Source: Kingdonia uniflora
Lineage: Eukaryota > Streptophyta > Magnoliopsida > Ranunculales > Circaeasteraceae
NCBI GenBank assembly: GCA_014058105.1
Contig: JACGCM010002299.1
Location: 1,056,001 to 1,120,000 of the forward strand
DNA: 64,000 nt
Reading direction: 5' to 3'
In this document: one piece after another, positions 22,901-32,901 of the stretch
Numbering within the stretch: the stretch's first letter is position 1
Layout: each line of letters starts with the position of its first letter
Program-made: the position numbers and the translations under genes
Notes under the pieces: generated by a model
Told to the model about the DNA's origin: nothing
Databases searched by the model: none
The model's input: only the letters and a program-made list of their open reading frames with translations

Positions 22901-25900
22901 GGGATATCCGTCTTTTTTAGCATCCACTACAGTGACCCTGACACCGACTTTTACAGCGCCAGCAGTTGGGAGCAAACCAACAGGGGTTGTCAGGACATGC
23001 ATTTGTTACAATTGCGGGAAGACCGAGCATATGAGACGTGAGTGTCCTAGCCCACGGAAGGCGATGACGCTTATTTCCCAGCAGTTGCATGATCACGTCG
23101 ATGAGGCCTTGGAATAGTTATTTAGTCAGGAGTATGAGAACGCAAAGGTGACAGCAGTTGATCTTCCATCTTCTTGAATTTGTGGATGAATCCTTCAAAG
23201 AGGGGGATAGTTGATAGGTCGTGGGTTGTCACACCCACGACCTAGGTGCACGGTTTTGTGACCGGTCTCTATTTTTGTTTCCTATGTTAGTTTATTTTAG
23301 GATATTATATTTTGTTCTAGAGAATCCTCTAAAAAGGAATTACTCTAGTAGTTTCTTGTTTCAGGAGTGTAGGAAAGAGGTGGAGATCTCCTATATATAG
23401 GAGATCCTAGGGTATGAGGGAGGTATGTTGAGTATTGAAAGAAAGGGAAAAACCTAGGAGATCTAGAGACAACAAAGAGAATTTGTAGTCGTATTTCAAT
23501 TTAATAAAGAGATCATATTTCACTAAGTGCTTCCGCAATCTTAGAAACTAACATAAAGGAATACATATTAATACTTTGTTCATCTGTATATTACTTCAGT
23601 ACAGGTAGACTTGAATGAAAAAATAGAATTCATTTACACCAATGATTGGAAAAGGTGTAAGCAAAATTTCTGAGCTCTATTATTTCAAGTTAGATATAAA
23701 TATTATCTGTCTGTGTTTTTGTACACTTAGATGGGATCTACAGTTACTAGGAACGATCTATGCAATCCCTGAAAGTTATGATCGTTCCAATTAGTCAAGT
23801 GTGTCCATATTAGCAATCCCTTTTAGCAGTTTTTAATTGTGGTCCACTCATTATAATCATGGACCACTCCCCCTTAAAATATAAATACATTAAAGGCGGA
23901 TAAGTCCAGCAATCACTTTAGACTCCCTCTCCATATTGAACGTCCATATTTTAATCTTAACTTATTCTAAAAGTTTTTGTTACTGTGCATATCTAGGATT
24001 ATATTTGTGAAAAATCCGTATCTCACCAAATTCAATTTAATGAGGTGCAGAAATATTACAAAAGGTCCTGCAATAAATGCAGAATGGATCTACAGCACCC
24101 CTGTTCGGTCTGATGTTGAGGCCAAACTGAGGCAGCTTTTAATTAAGCTGGGGAATGATCATAAAGTACTTGGAATCCAGGTAAATATGACTATAAAGAA
24201 ATGTGTGGATCAGAATTAACTTTATTTGTATGATTATTCCTCTTTTCCTCGGTAATTCTATTGTCTGAGTATGAGTATATCATCATTGTCGTCCTCATGA
24301 AAACCTTATCCAATACTACAGGCAGCCGGTTCATATGATCCATTTGACTATACAGCTCGGATAATTTTCTGCAAAAACATATCACTTGTCAAGAAATATT
24401 AACCCTTTATACAAACTAGAAATAGGACTGTCAAAAGTTCAGATTCTGATTGGATTGAGGTAGACCCGAAACTGATTCCTTTAGAGAGAGCTTAGCCTTT
24501 ATGGAAGATAAGCTTAAGTTGAAGTTAATATCTGGATCCAAATGTGACGTAATAACAATCTGATGGGTCTGAATTGGAACATAGATGGTGTGACAAATAA
24601 TGCATGTATCGCGTAGACCTGTACAAGAGTGCATTACACATTTTGAACCAAACTATCTCTATTCTGGTCCCTACCTAGATAGAGACAAGCTTGATACAAA
24701 CATTTGGCAAGGAAATGAAATCATGGAAATTTATACACCTTTGTTTGATTGGACATGAAAATATGGATGGAAATAGCTGAATAGTTGAGTGTGCTTGCTC
24801 GCAACGAATAAGAAGTTTGTGAAAGAAAGAAGGTAAAAAATGCTGCTCTCCGTTAATGGCACCACCAAGTTTTATCCCAAATTTATTTTTCTCTCTGATC
24901 CAAATTTTCTCCCTACTCTAATCTTCTCAATCCAATTTTCCTTTCCATATTTTTCTCTAGATTCTCTCAATCCAAATTATCTTTATAGATTCTCATAACC
25001 CAAATTTTCTCTATGTACATTTGCTCTATTCAAACTTTATCCGTACTTTCTTTCTAGAAATTCTTAGTCAAAAAATTTCTCTTTAGATTCCCTCGGTCCA
25101 AGTTTCCTTTCTATATTTTCTTCTTCTAGATTCTCCCAGTCCAAAATATTCTATCTGGATTTTCCAACATAATATCTCTCTCTAAATCTCCAAGTTCTCG
25201 TATTCAAAATTTTGATCCTTATTCTATCGTTTCCATTTTTTCATTGCTAGATTTTCTCTCAAATTTATCTCTTGCAATTCTCTTTCATTTTAGAATTTGT
25301 TATGTGAAAATAGTTTATTAGAGATTAAAGTTTTATGCAAAATTATTTATTAGAAAATATTTTTTCTGAAATTTGTGGTTTAGAAAAAGAAGGGCAATGT
25401 GAAAATCAAGTGCCCAAATCTATAAAAGATAGTTTCCCCCTCCGTTTTCAACCAAATGTGGATAGATGGAAAATAATTATTTTTTCCTTGATATACCTCA
25501 CACGTCAAACACAAGGAACTTGATTTTTTGGAATGTTCTTCACGAACTAAATGCAATTCATGTTGTCTATCTTTTTGGCTATCTTATTATATTGTTTGGA
25601 TTTTGTTGTTGTCTAGGTTTGTGCATACAAAGATGGAGAGATTATTATAGATACTGGGCACTTGATTATTTATTAGAAAATATTTTTTCTGAAATTTGTG
25701 GTTTAGAAAAAGAAGGGCAATGTGAAAATCAAGTGCCCAAATCTATAAAAGATAGTTTCCCCCTCCGTTTTCAACCAAATGTGGATAGATGGAAAATAAA
25801 TATTTTTTCCTTGATATACCTCACACGTCAAACACAAGGAACTTGATTTTTTGGAATGTTCTTCATGAACTAAATGCAATTCATATTGTCTATCCTTTTG

Positions 25901-28791
25901 GCTATCTTATTATATTGTTTGGATTTTGTTGTTGTCTAGGTTTGTGCATACAAAGATGGAGAGATTATAATAGATACTGCAGCTGGCGTGCTTGGAAGAT
26001 ATGATCCTCGCCCGGTTCAGACTGACAGCCTATTTCCAGTTTTCTCAGTAACAAAGGGGATTACTGCAGGCATGTTACATTGGCTAGTTGATAATGGGTA
26101 TGTTAAAATTTCCGAGTAGCGAACAGTTATATTTTCAAGCGAGTTTTTCAAGTATGAAGACATATTTCAATTTATTTCTTCTTTCATTTTGTAGGAAACT
26201 CAAGCTTGAAGAAAACATTGCAAATATTTGGCCTGGATTTGGAGTAAATGGAAAAGATTTGATAGAGGTGAATATGTTTCTTACTACTACCAATCTACCA
26301 TAGTTTTCTGTACCAAGAAAAAAAAATCTGATAACATATCTATTACGATTTTTTCATGTTAAATCAAATACTATGAGAATGTGCATTGAATCACTTCTGT
26401 TTATAGGTTCATCATGTGCTCAACCATACATCGGGATTGCATAACGCGATGGCGAACATTACAAAAGAAGATCCTTTGTTAATATGTGATTGGGATGAAT
26501 GTTTAAACCGTATTGCTAACTCGACCCCGGAGACTAAACCCGGCTGCGAGCAGCTGTATCACTATTTGTCCTTTGGTTGGCTGTGTGGTGGTATTATTGA
26601 GGTATAAATCCTTGTTCACTTAATTATCAAAATGAAATGTATATACACTATAGGTTTGCTTTTTAGTTCGACTTCTAATGTATCCTTTGTTGTGCTTTAG
26701 GCATTCTAGTCTATCTTGAAAATTTTGTTCATTTTTTTATGTTCTAAACTTTGCTTTACTTGAACTTAGTCTTTACAATATTTTCTGTTATTTTAAGGTC
26801 TGTATGGCTTAGGTAAAACTCAACAGCTGAAACATTTGTTTAAAATAAAACAAAACCTTATTCATTGGTTTTTAGATCTGAGCGAATTGTTTCCAATTTG
26901 TTACGAAGAAGATGATTGAGTATTTATCTTTTGTGCACAATTTAACTTTTATGGGATTCTTGCAAGTGCTAAATTATTGCTAAAATTCAGGGAACACTTA
27001 TTCTTCTATCCTAAAACTAAAAAACCAGTTAGATTTACATCAAATCAAAAGCTAATTTTACTTCTATAAACTGCTAAAATCTGCATATTATGAGCTAAAC
27101 TATATGGAGCCCACGTCTAAAATGATATGAAATGATTTATCACTCATGCACCTGAAAAAAATTCGTAAGTAACATAGTCTGGGTGTGTATGTATTCATAC
27201 CTTCCTACAGTTGAAGTTATTAGCACTTCTTTACCTCTGTTTTTTTTTTCTTATTTTTTGGATATACAGTAAACCCCTACTAAGTAATATTCTGGGACTA
27301 ACCATTAGAGGAGTTTCTAATATATTCACGATGTGTCCACAAGGTCTAAGTTGTCAAAGGGTTACTTAATTTGATACATTAGGTTAACTTTAAGAATAAT
27401 GGTGGGTGTGTTACTAAATAACATAGTCTATCACAAGATGGCAAAGTCCAGTTGGAAATTAAAGGAGCTCCTGCAAAATGACAAATGCATGACAAATGCA
27501 GTCCAAAATCCTAAAGATGTATACTTTTAGGTATTGTACGTTTAATGGCTATTTTTTACTTGTAATGTTGTTTGGACCAAACTTTCTGTAGGCTCTTATA
27601 ATATAAATTGTTAATAAAAAAATAAGACAGTCTATTAAGTTTGGGCAAAGTTGGAACTTGAGGCAGCAATTTCTTACTTGTGCAGACTATAGAGAGTAAC
27701 TTATAAGGTACTAACTTCGAAATTTATTTGAACAGCATGCGTCTGGGAAGAAACTTCAAGAGGTATTGGAGGAGGCTATTGTTCACCCTCTCAATATTGA
27801 AGGCGAACTATACATTGGCATTCCTCCAGGTACGATTAATATTCATTTTCTTCGATTCGAAAAACATAAATACATAAACCTTAATACTAATCAAATCTTC
27901 AGAGACATAGATCATTGGAATTTCATTCGTCGCATGTTAACCAGCCTTTAATTGTTCTCAGGTGTGGAAAATCGTCTAGCAACACTTACAGTTGATCTGG
28001 AAGACCTGAAACTACTCTCAGGGATTGGCAATCGACCTGAACTGCCTTCAACCTTCCAAATAAGTGACATGTCACAAATTGTGACTGCCCTTCCTGTATT
28101 ATTTAACTCACTCAACTTGCGTCGGGCTATCATTCCTGCGGCCAATGGACATTGCTCAGCACGAGCTCTAGCTCGTTATTATGCAATGCTTTTGGCCGGT
28201 GGCTTGATCCCACCGCCACATATCTCTTCTTCTGAGCCAGCACTTGGCAGCCATCCCCATATCCCTAAATTTTCATCACTCCAGAAACCGAAGAAGAAGA
28301 AGAAAGGCAGAAAGAGCAAGGAAAGTAATTCGTACACTAAGATCGATATTGAAGATGGGACTGCTAACACTAGTACTGCTAATAAAAGTAGCAGCGTTGA
28401 CACCACTAATGATGATCTAAGAAACCATAACGTTGATAGGATTTTCAGTAACCCTAAGGTTCATGATGCATTCATGGGTGTAGGTGACTACACGAATTTG
28501 GTTCTCCCTAATGGCAAATTCGGTCTAGGTTTCAGAAGATTTGAATTGAAAGATGGGTCCTTCACCAGTTTCGGACACTCGGGTATTGGTGGATCAACCG
28601 GGTTTTGTGATATAAAACACAACTTTGCGATTGCAGTGACCTTGAACAAGATGTCGCTAGGGGGTGTGACAGGAAACATAATACAGTTGGTTTGCTCTGA
28701 GCTAAATGTGCCAGTGCCCGAGGAATTCTCAAAATTTGGTGAGAAGGGACCAGACATGCAACTAAATCTAGGGCAAACCATCATTAATTAG
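13919..28791 (+). CDS. ABC1/UbiB-type atypical kinase fused to a beta-lactamase-like domain, 18 exons
   Basis: Homologue of the plant ABC1-beta-lactamase protein exemplified by Arabidopsis At5g24810; its substrate is unknown. Exons: 13919-13993, 14078-14305, 14573-14659, 15388-15477, 15567-15693, 15885-15985, 17124-17292, 17592-17713, 17878-18006, 18091-18189, 18329-18386, 18469-18544, 24051-24180, 25940-26097, 26195-26267, 26407-26601, 27736-27829, 27962-28791. All join in frame with GT..AG borders to 946 aa. Kinase part: KMGQ (67-70), the Ala-rich nucleotide loop ATASIAQVHRA (127-137), Lys148, NGDPHPGN (287-294), DFG (309-311). Beta-lactamase part: S533-V-T-K536, Y625-H-Y-L-S, H876-S-G. A lysine-rich stretch (about 778-791) lies between the last two. 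Introns 6, 12 and 13 carry transposon or duplicated DNA. No frame damage in exons. Confidence 0.93.
16511..16846 (+). mobile_element. Solo LTR (gypsy-like) in intron 6 of the ABC1 gene
   Basis: 336 bp, beginning TGATAGG and ending CTAACA, flanked by the perfect 5-bp duplication CTTTC (16506-16510 and 16847-16851). It is clearly the same family as the LTRs at 18604 and 23212, and closer to the latter by eye. It starts with a short stem-loop (GTCGTGGG..CCACGAC). Confidence 0.9.
18604..18946 (+). repeat. 5' LTR of the intron-12 retrotransposon
   Basis: 343 bp, TG..CA ends. By eye it differs from the 3' LTR at about two dozen positions, so the insertion is old. It contains a 24-bp perfect palindrome centred on TATATATA (18776-18799). 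Confidence 0.9.
18994..23117 (+). pseudogene. gag gene of the gypsy-like element, interrupted
   Basis: Begins MGKKTPKKVKQPTQGERLKK at 18994. Stops and frameshifts break it at about 19312 and later, and the hAT element splits it at 20183. The retrotransposon gag core is visible at 22440-22876 (PDFDGKSNADGFIDWLDMVD; LNWWKN; EMMARFIPSTY; LRQG), then a CCHC zinc knuckle CYNCGKTEHMRREC at 23004-23045. The frame ends at 23117 without any pol sequence. Confidence 0.85.
20183..21787. mobile_element. Non-autonomous hAT-type element nested in the retrotransposon
   Basis: 1605 bp, flanked by a perfect 8-bp duplication CCTACAGT (20175-20182 and 21788-21795). The ends are TAGATGTGGCAAA and TTTGCCAGCTCTA, imperfect inverted repeats typical of hAT elements. 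Subterminal regions are packed with ACGGGTC/ACCCGAC motifs, the usual transposase-binding arrangement. The middle has CAG/TTC-rich short repeats and a CATCATCATC run near 21257. I see no transposase. Confidence 0.9.
23212..23553 (+). repeat. 3' LTR of the intron-12 retrotransposon
   Basis: 342 bp, preceded by the polypurine tract. It contains a 22-bp palindrome over the TATA sequence (23385-23406). Confidence 0.9.
24870..25300. repeat. Degenerate T/C-rich minisatellite in intron 13
   Basis: Variants of the phrase ATTCTCTCAATCCAAATTTT recur roughly every 30-45 bases over about 430 bp, too diverged for a fixed period. One strand is strongly pyrimidine-rich. Confidence 0.6.
25343..25979 (+). 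repeat. Tandem duplication copying the start of exon 14 of the ABC1 gene
   Basis: Two copies of about 314 bp (25343-25656 and 25666-25979), offset by 323 bp and differing at only a handful of positions. Each contains the intron end, the splice acceptor TTGTTGTCTAG, and the first 40 bp of exon 14 (VCAYKDGEIIIDT). Only the second copy continues into the full exon. Confidence 0.95.
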
Positions 28792-29231
28792 TAGTGGAGT
28801 TCTTATATCCATGGGGTACGAGTGCAAGTATATACTTCCGATTTTGTTGTGCTTATATATAAAAAAGATGCATGTATATGTCATTCTATTGATATTGGGA
28901 AACTTCGACATTATAGTCAATTGGCCGTTATAGAAAGGAAATGCAATATTCGCTTTGTGACTTGTTACCGCTGTTTATCTTGTGCTTAACCAACTATATG
29001 ATTCTATCTGTTATTAATACATTGGTCTGGATTGTTTGAGTTCATATCGAACCCAATAGTACTGTTCTTGAGCTAAAACCCCAACTGTGACTTTTTATAA
29101 TTGGTTTAATTGAAATAAAACAAGTGGGGGGTTTTCAACTCACCTCACTGTTGTGGAAAAATGAGGGTCAATCATTATTTAATGATTTTTTGTGGTTTGA
29201 ACCCACCAAGCTGTTGCATATGCTCTCAGGG
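28792..29231. other. 3' UTR and flank of the ABC1-beta-lactamase gene
   Basis: AT-rich sequence after the TAG at 28789-28791, with no separate gene. Confidence 0.5.
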
Positions 29232-29365
29232 CATCACCAACAGCTAGGTGCGTCTTTGGTTTTCAACTCCACCAACCTAGCTGCTGTGAGGGAAAACCAC
29301 CCCACCCTATGTGAATCTCGCTTTTTGAGATGGATTTGCCTCTACCCTCCTAGGTGTTGGTGATG
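29232..29365. mobile_element. Small MITE-like element
   Basis: CATCACCAACAGCTAGG at 29232 is matched in inverted orientation, at 16 of 17 bases, by the sequence ending at 29365. The element is 134 bp and non-coding. Target-site duplication not clear. Confidence 0.5.
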
Positions 29366-29730
29366 TTTTTAGACTTTAGACCCCAAATTAATATTTTAGG
29401 AAAGCAAGTCGGTCAAATGGTCGACGGTGCTGACCTGGTCAAAATTTGGAAAAGACTAAAAACACCATCTAAAATCTAAACGGTTTAACTTTGTGGCACA
29501 TTATTCAATTTCAACGACCATGATTTAATTAAAAGTCGACCCATTAGAAATCGCCGACCATCGTCTTCTACATTAAACATCATCTGTATCAAAACCCTAA
29601 CTTCCTAAAATTTAATTTTTTTCCATTTTAAGACTAAAATTAAAGAAACAAAGAACACTTATTGAAACACCATTAAACACAAGGCTCAAACGAATCTCTA
29701 TCGTAACTCCATCGAAGTTATGGTTTCTTA

Positions 29731-30119
29731 TAAGGGTGAGCAAAAAATCGAGAAACCGAACCGAATCGATCCAAACCATACAAAACGGTTCGGTTATTGA
29801 GGCTTCGGTTTCGATTTCTCCATATCAGGAACCGACATAAACCGAACTGAACCGAACCGAGAAAGTATATTATTAGTGGAAAAACTCTAAATGTATCTCA
29901 ATCCTTGATCATTTTATAGATTTTTCATATATTTTTCTGTGAAAATATGTATGAAAAGACTAAATTTTAATATCATTAAGTAAATTCCTAACTTAAACAA
30001 CTATTTTACTAGTTACGATGGGATAAAACTGAGAAGCCGAACCAAACCGGACTATTTTTTCGATTTCGGTTTTGGATTTTAGTAACTGAAGTTTTCTATT
30101 TCGGTAACCCATATCCCTA
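29731..30119. mobile_element. hAT-type MITE, 389 bp
   Basis: Flanked by GTTTCTTA (29723-29730) and ATTTCTTA (30120-30127), a 7-of-8 match of the 8 bp typical for hAT. The ends TAAGGGTGAGC and CATATCCCTA are imperfect inverted repeats. Subterminal AACCGAACCGA repeats at both ends act as likely transposase-binding motifs. No coding capacity. Confidence 0.75.
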
Positions 30120-30127
30120 ATTTCTTA

Positions 30128-31600
30128 CAACAGAAGGTGGAAAACAATAGTTTAACCCTTCGTAAGGTAAGAAATTAATTAGATTGGTCTAATTGCAGTT
30201 TATTAGAGAATTTTTTAAAGGGAGAGGATCTATGGACACTCAATTACTACGCCCAATTTAAAAGATGTTTCAAAAACATTCTTACTTATGTATATGATCG
30301 TTATACATAAGTAGACATCATAATGGATTACTTTTAATTTTGATAAAGTAGACATCTAAAAAGAAGTACAATATGTTATATTTCAAATATCATTTTGGAT
30401 GCCGATGAAAATGTTGAAATAAGTGAAAAAGATTTGCATGATAAGTAGATGTAGAAATATTTTTAAGGAACCTGTATATAGCTTTCCCCAAAACGGAACA
30501 GGAGCGTAACTCAATCAATGTTGAAGATGCAACAACAGTAGTTGTAGATACAATAGTGAATGAGAGGACAACAGGTCTAAGTACAGTAGTCAATTACAGG
30601 GCAGTAGGTCGAAAGTATAGCAGCAGTAGAACAATAGTAAATGAAAGTGCTCGAGGCGTGGATCGTACTTTCTTTGAAGAGTATTTCGACGAACCCCAGG
30701 TACAGGTTACGACAGTATAATCTCTTCAAGGATACAACGAGTAGTGGTTGATACAAAAGTCTCAGTACTGAAGACTACATACTTTTAACGTAAGCACCTC
30801 AGCGAAACTGTGAGTGAGAGGAGGAGAGGAACTGTCGAACAACGACAGAGATACAGATGAACAGTGTAATATTTTCCTGTGTTTTAGAAGTGAAATACGA
30901 AAGGTATTTATAGATAGGTTTACAACGGCTCTTTTCTGGCTTTACGTGCATGAGGTTTGAACTCGCTTGTGAGACGAGTCCCGAAGAATCAGTTATACTA
31001 GTCGTTGGTGGAGAAGACGCGTACAAGAGAGACCGAGCCAAATCAATCAATTAAGCCTAAGCCTAAGCCTAAAATGAAGTGGATAACTTTTTAGTAAAAA
31101 GAATAGGAAGAGTCAAGCCCAAAAGTCCCCAAGGCCTCCAGAGCCAATTGCCCATTTCTGATCCCGGCTCACCCGGCCGCCCGAGAGAGGGCATGGGTTC
31201 TACCTTATAAGTTTAGTTCCACTATAGTTTATAAACAATGTAGGACTAAACTTTTAGGCTATAGTTTAAGTACAATAGTCACATGGTTATGAAAATGACT
31301 AAGAGGTTATGGGGTCAAACCCATACAAAAGAATGTTTTTGAAAATATCTAACATATCGATGAGGAAGGATAAATCTTCTTAAATCATCTTTTAAGCGTT
31401 TGTAGTAAAGTGTTTCCGATAGATGAGTGTCCCAAAGATGGAGTGTCCACGGATCTGCTACCATTTTTAAATTCAAGAAATTTGTTTATAGTGGGGTAAA
31501 ATAAAATTGCAGACAATTTACTAGGGAGTAATACCAAAGACGTGCAACTATCTGAGGGGGGCAAGTCTAAAAAACCCAAATTCGACGCAATTAGAAGTTT
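30128..31600. other. Gene-free stretch upstream of the DUF295 array
   Basis: It contains a short TAAGCC repeat (31052-31073) and LTR-like text around 31130-31280 (TAAGTTTAGTTCCACTAT and its partner GGACTAAAC), but no element with defined ends. The minus-strand frame at 30799-31050 has no family resemblance. Confidence 0.4.
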
Positions 31601-31626
31601 AGGGCAAGAAGGTTTCTTGCATGCTT

Positions 31627-31630
31627 TATA
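31627..31630 (+). promoter_or_regulatory. Putative TATA box of DUF295 unit 1
   Basis: CTTTATAAGG here aligns with GTTATAAAAGC (34559-34569) upstream of the second unit. The duplication therefore included the promoter; the unit 1 version is weaker. Confidence 0.4.
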
Positions 31631-31837
31631 AGGGCAAAACCTATTTCAATCCCCAATCAAGTTCTCTTTTCTCCTCTTTTTGTTCTCAGCTACTCTCATA
31701 CTCTAAAAAAACCCAGGAAAAAGAGGGTGAAGTTTTTGTCAGGTATTTTCCATCTCCATGGTCTCTTTGAACTAGTCGGCTTTACGGGTTCATCAAAGGC
31801 GTCTATTGCAGTGGAACCTCGACGACTCCCTGGACTA

Positions 31838-32896
31838 ATGGTGCCAGGGACAAGCAAAACCCACCGCCGGTTTTTGAGTCTGGAGCAAGGAATAGGAGGA
31901 GCAGAAAATCAAGAAGAAGAACTGTTATGTGTACCGAAAAACCACTATTGTTGCGGCTCCACCAACGGATGGCTAGTGCATATCGATGACAAGTATGATA
32001 TGCATCTTTGCAATCCTTTCTCTGGAGTTCAGTTCCAACTCCCCTCTGCAACCACCCTCCTACCTCCGCACAAAGCTTACAGGGCGTTCTCCAAGTATTA
32101 CGTGAAGAAGGCGATTGTATCATCTGATCCAACAACTTTAGGTTCAGAAACCCTTGTTTTAGTCATTTATTTAGGCGAATGCCCCAGACTGGCCTTCTGT
32201 AAACTTGGAGACAAAGCATGGACTCCCATCGAGTCTCCTGTACGTACTCGCTCGCATTGGGATGCCCTATTTCACAAGGGCCAGTTTTACGCGCTCTATC
32301 ACCCAGGAGCGGTGGCCATATGTGACATTGGTCGTTTTCATGTCAGACTTATTGAATACGCATCACCAAGGACATCTCAAATATATCATATCCAGGAATA
32401 TCTCGTGGAATCTGCAGGTGAGTTGTATTTGATTTCGAGGACATGTTGGGATTTCCCATGGCCAACACCAAAAGAGTATATTGAAAGAGTTGATGGTTCA
32501 GCTGTTAAATTTGAAGTATTTAAGCTAGAAAAACCTAAAAACGAGTGGGTAGAAGTGAAAAACATAGGTGATAACGCCTTTTTCGTGGGTTATAATACAT
32601 CTTTCTCTCTTGCAGTTTCTTCGAATACCTCTGGTTGCAAAAGAAACTGCATTTACTTCACCAATGACAATCAACCATATCCAGATTTGCCTTATAGAGG
32701 CTGTGATGTAGGCGTGTTTTACTTGGAGACTCAGAAATTTGAGATACTCTACCGGCAGGATTCTTCAATGTCGAGGCCGACCCCAGTGTGGGTAAATCCT
32801 TCTCCGTTTAAATACCACTTGAGCAGACCAAGCTTAGTCTCTGACTGGCTTCGCTCTTTTTTATCTTACTCCCGCACTACGCACAATTTTTTGTGA
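31838..32896 (+). CDS. DUF295-family protein, copy 1a (ancestral start codon lost)
   Basis: Only intact frame of the array. It is open from 31727 (389 codons), but codon 1 there is GTG. The copy at 34625 has ATGGTG where this one has AGGGTG, so the original ATG is lost and the first in-frame ATG is 31838 (352 aa). Conserved blocks: YCCGSTNGWLVHID, MHLCNPFSGVQFQLPSA, FSKYYVKKA, LVLVIYLGECPRLAFCKLGD, FHKGQFYALYHPGAV, EYLVESAGELYLISR, KFEVFKLEKP, IGDNAFFVGYNTSFSL, CKRNCIYFTND, GVFYLETQKFEILY. DUF295 proteins are usually F-box proteins that act in SCF ubiquitin ligases. Here no F-box is visible; the N-terminus is a short FLSGIFHLHGLFELVGF stretch. Probably a recent pseudogene or a truncated protein. 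Confidence 0.75.
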   Translation: MVPGTSKTHRRFLSLEQGIGGAENQEEELLCVPKNHYCCGSTNGWLVHIDDKYDMHLCNPFSGVQFQLPSATTLLPPHKAYRAFSKYYVKKAIVSSDPTTLGSETLVLVIYLGECPRLAFCKLGDKAWTPIESPVRTRSHWDALFHKGQFYALYHPGAVAICDIGRFHVRLIEYASPRTSQIYHIQEYLVESAGELYLISRTCWDFPWPTPKEYIERVDGSAVKFEVFKLEKPKNEWVEVKNIGDNAFFVGYNTSFSLAVSSNTSGCKRNCIYFTNDNQPYPDLPYRGCDVGVFYLETQKFEILYRQDSSMSRPTPVWVNPSPFKYHLSRPSLVSDWLRSFLSYSRTTHNFL

Positions 32897-32901
32897 GAAA
32901 G

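Larger units (their letters stand above)
18604..23553 (+). mobile_element. Gag-only Ty3/gypsy-like LTR retrotransposon in intron 12 of the ABC1 gene
   Basis: About 4.95 kb including a nested hAT element. LTRs are 18604-18946 and 23212-23553. The primer-binding site TGGTACCAGAGC (18950-18961) resembles the initiator tRNA-Met site, and a purine tract AAGAGGGGGATAG (23199-23211) precedes the 3' LTR. Flanks AAAAG and TAAAG agree at 4 of 5 bases. Without the nested element the interior is about 2.65 kb. It codes only for gag fragments; no protease, reverse transcriptase or integrase is seen, so it is a non-autonomous element. It lies in the same direction as the host gene. Confidence 0.9.

Noticed and set aside
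31052..31073. TAAGCC hexamer run, telomere-like at first sight
   Set aside because: Only about three and a half copies and not the plant telomere unit TTTAGGG.
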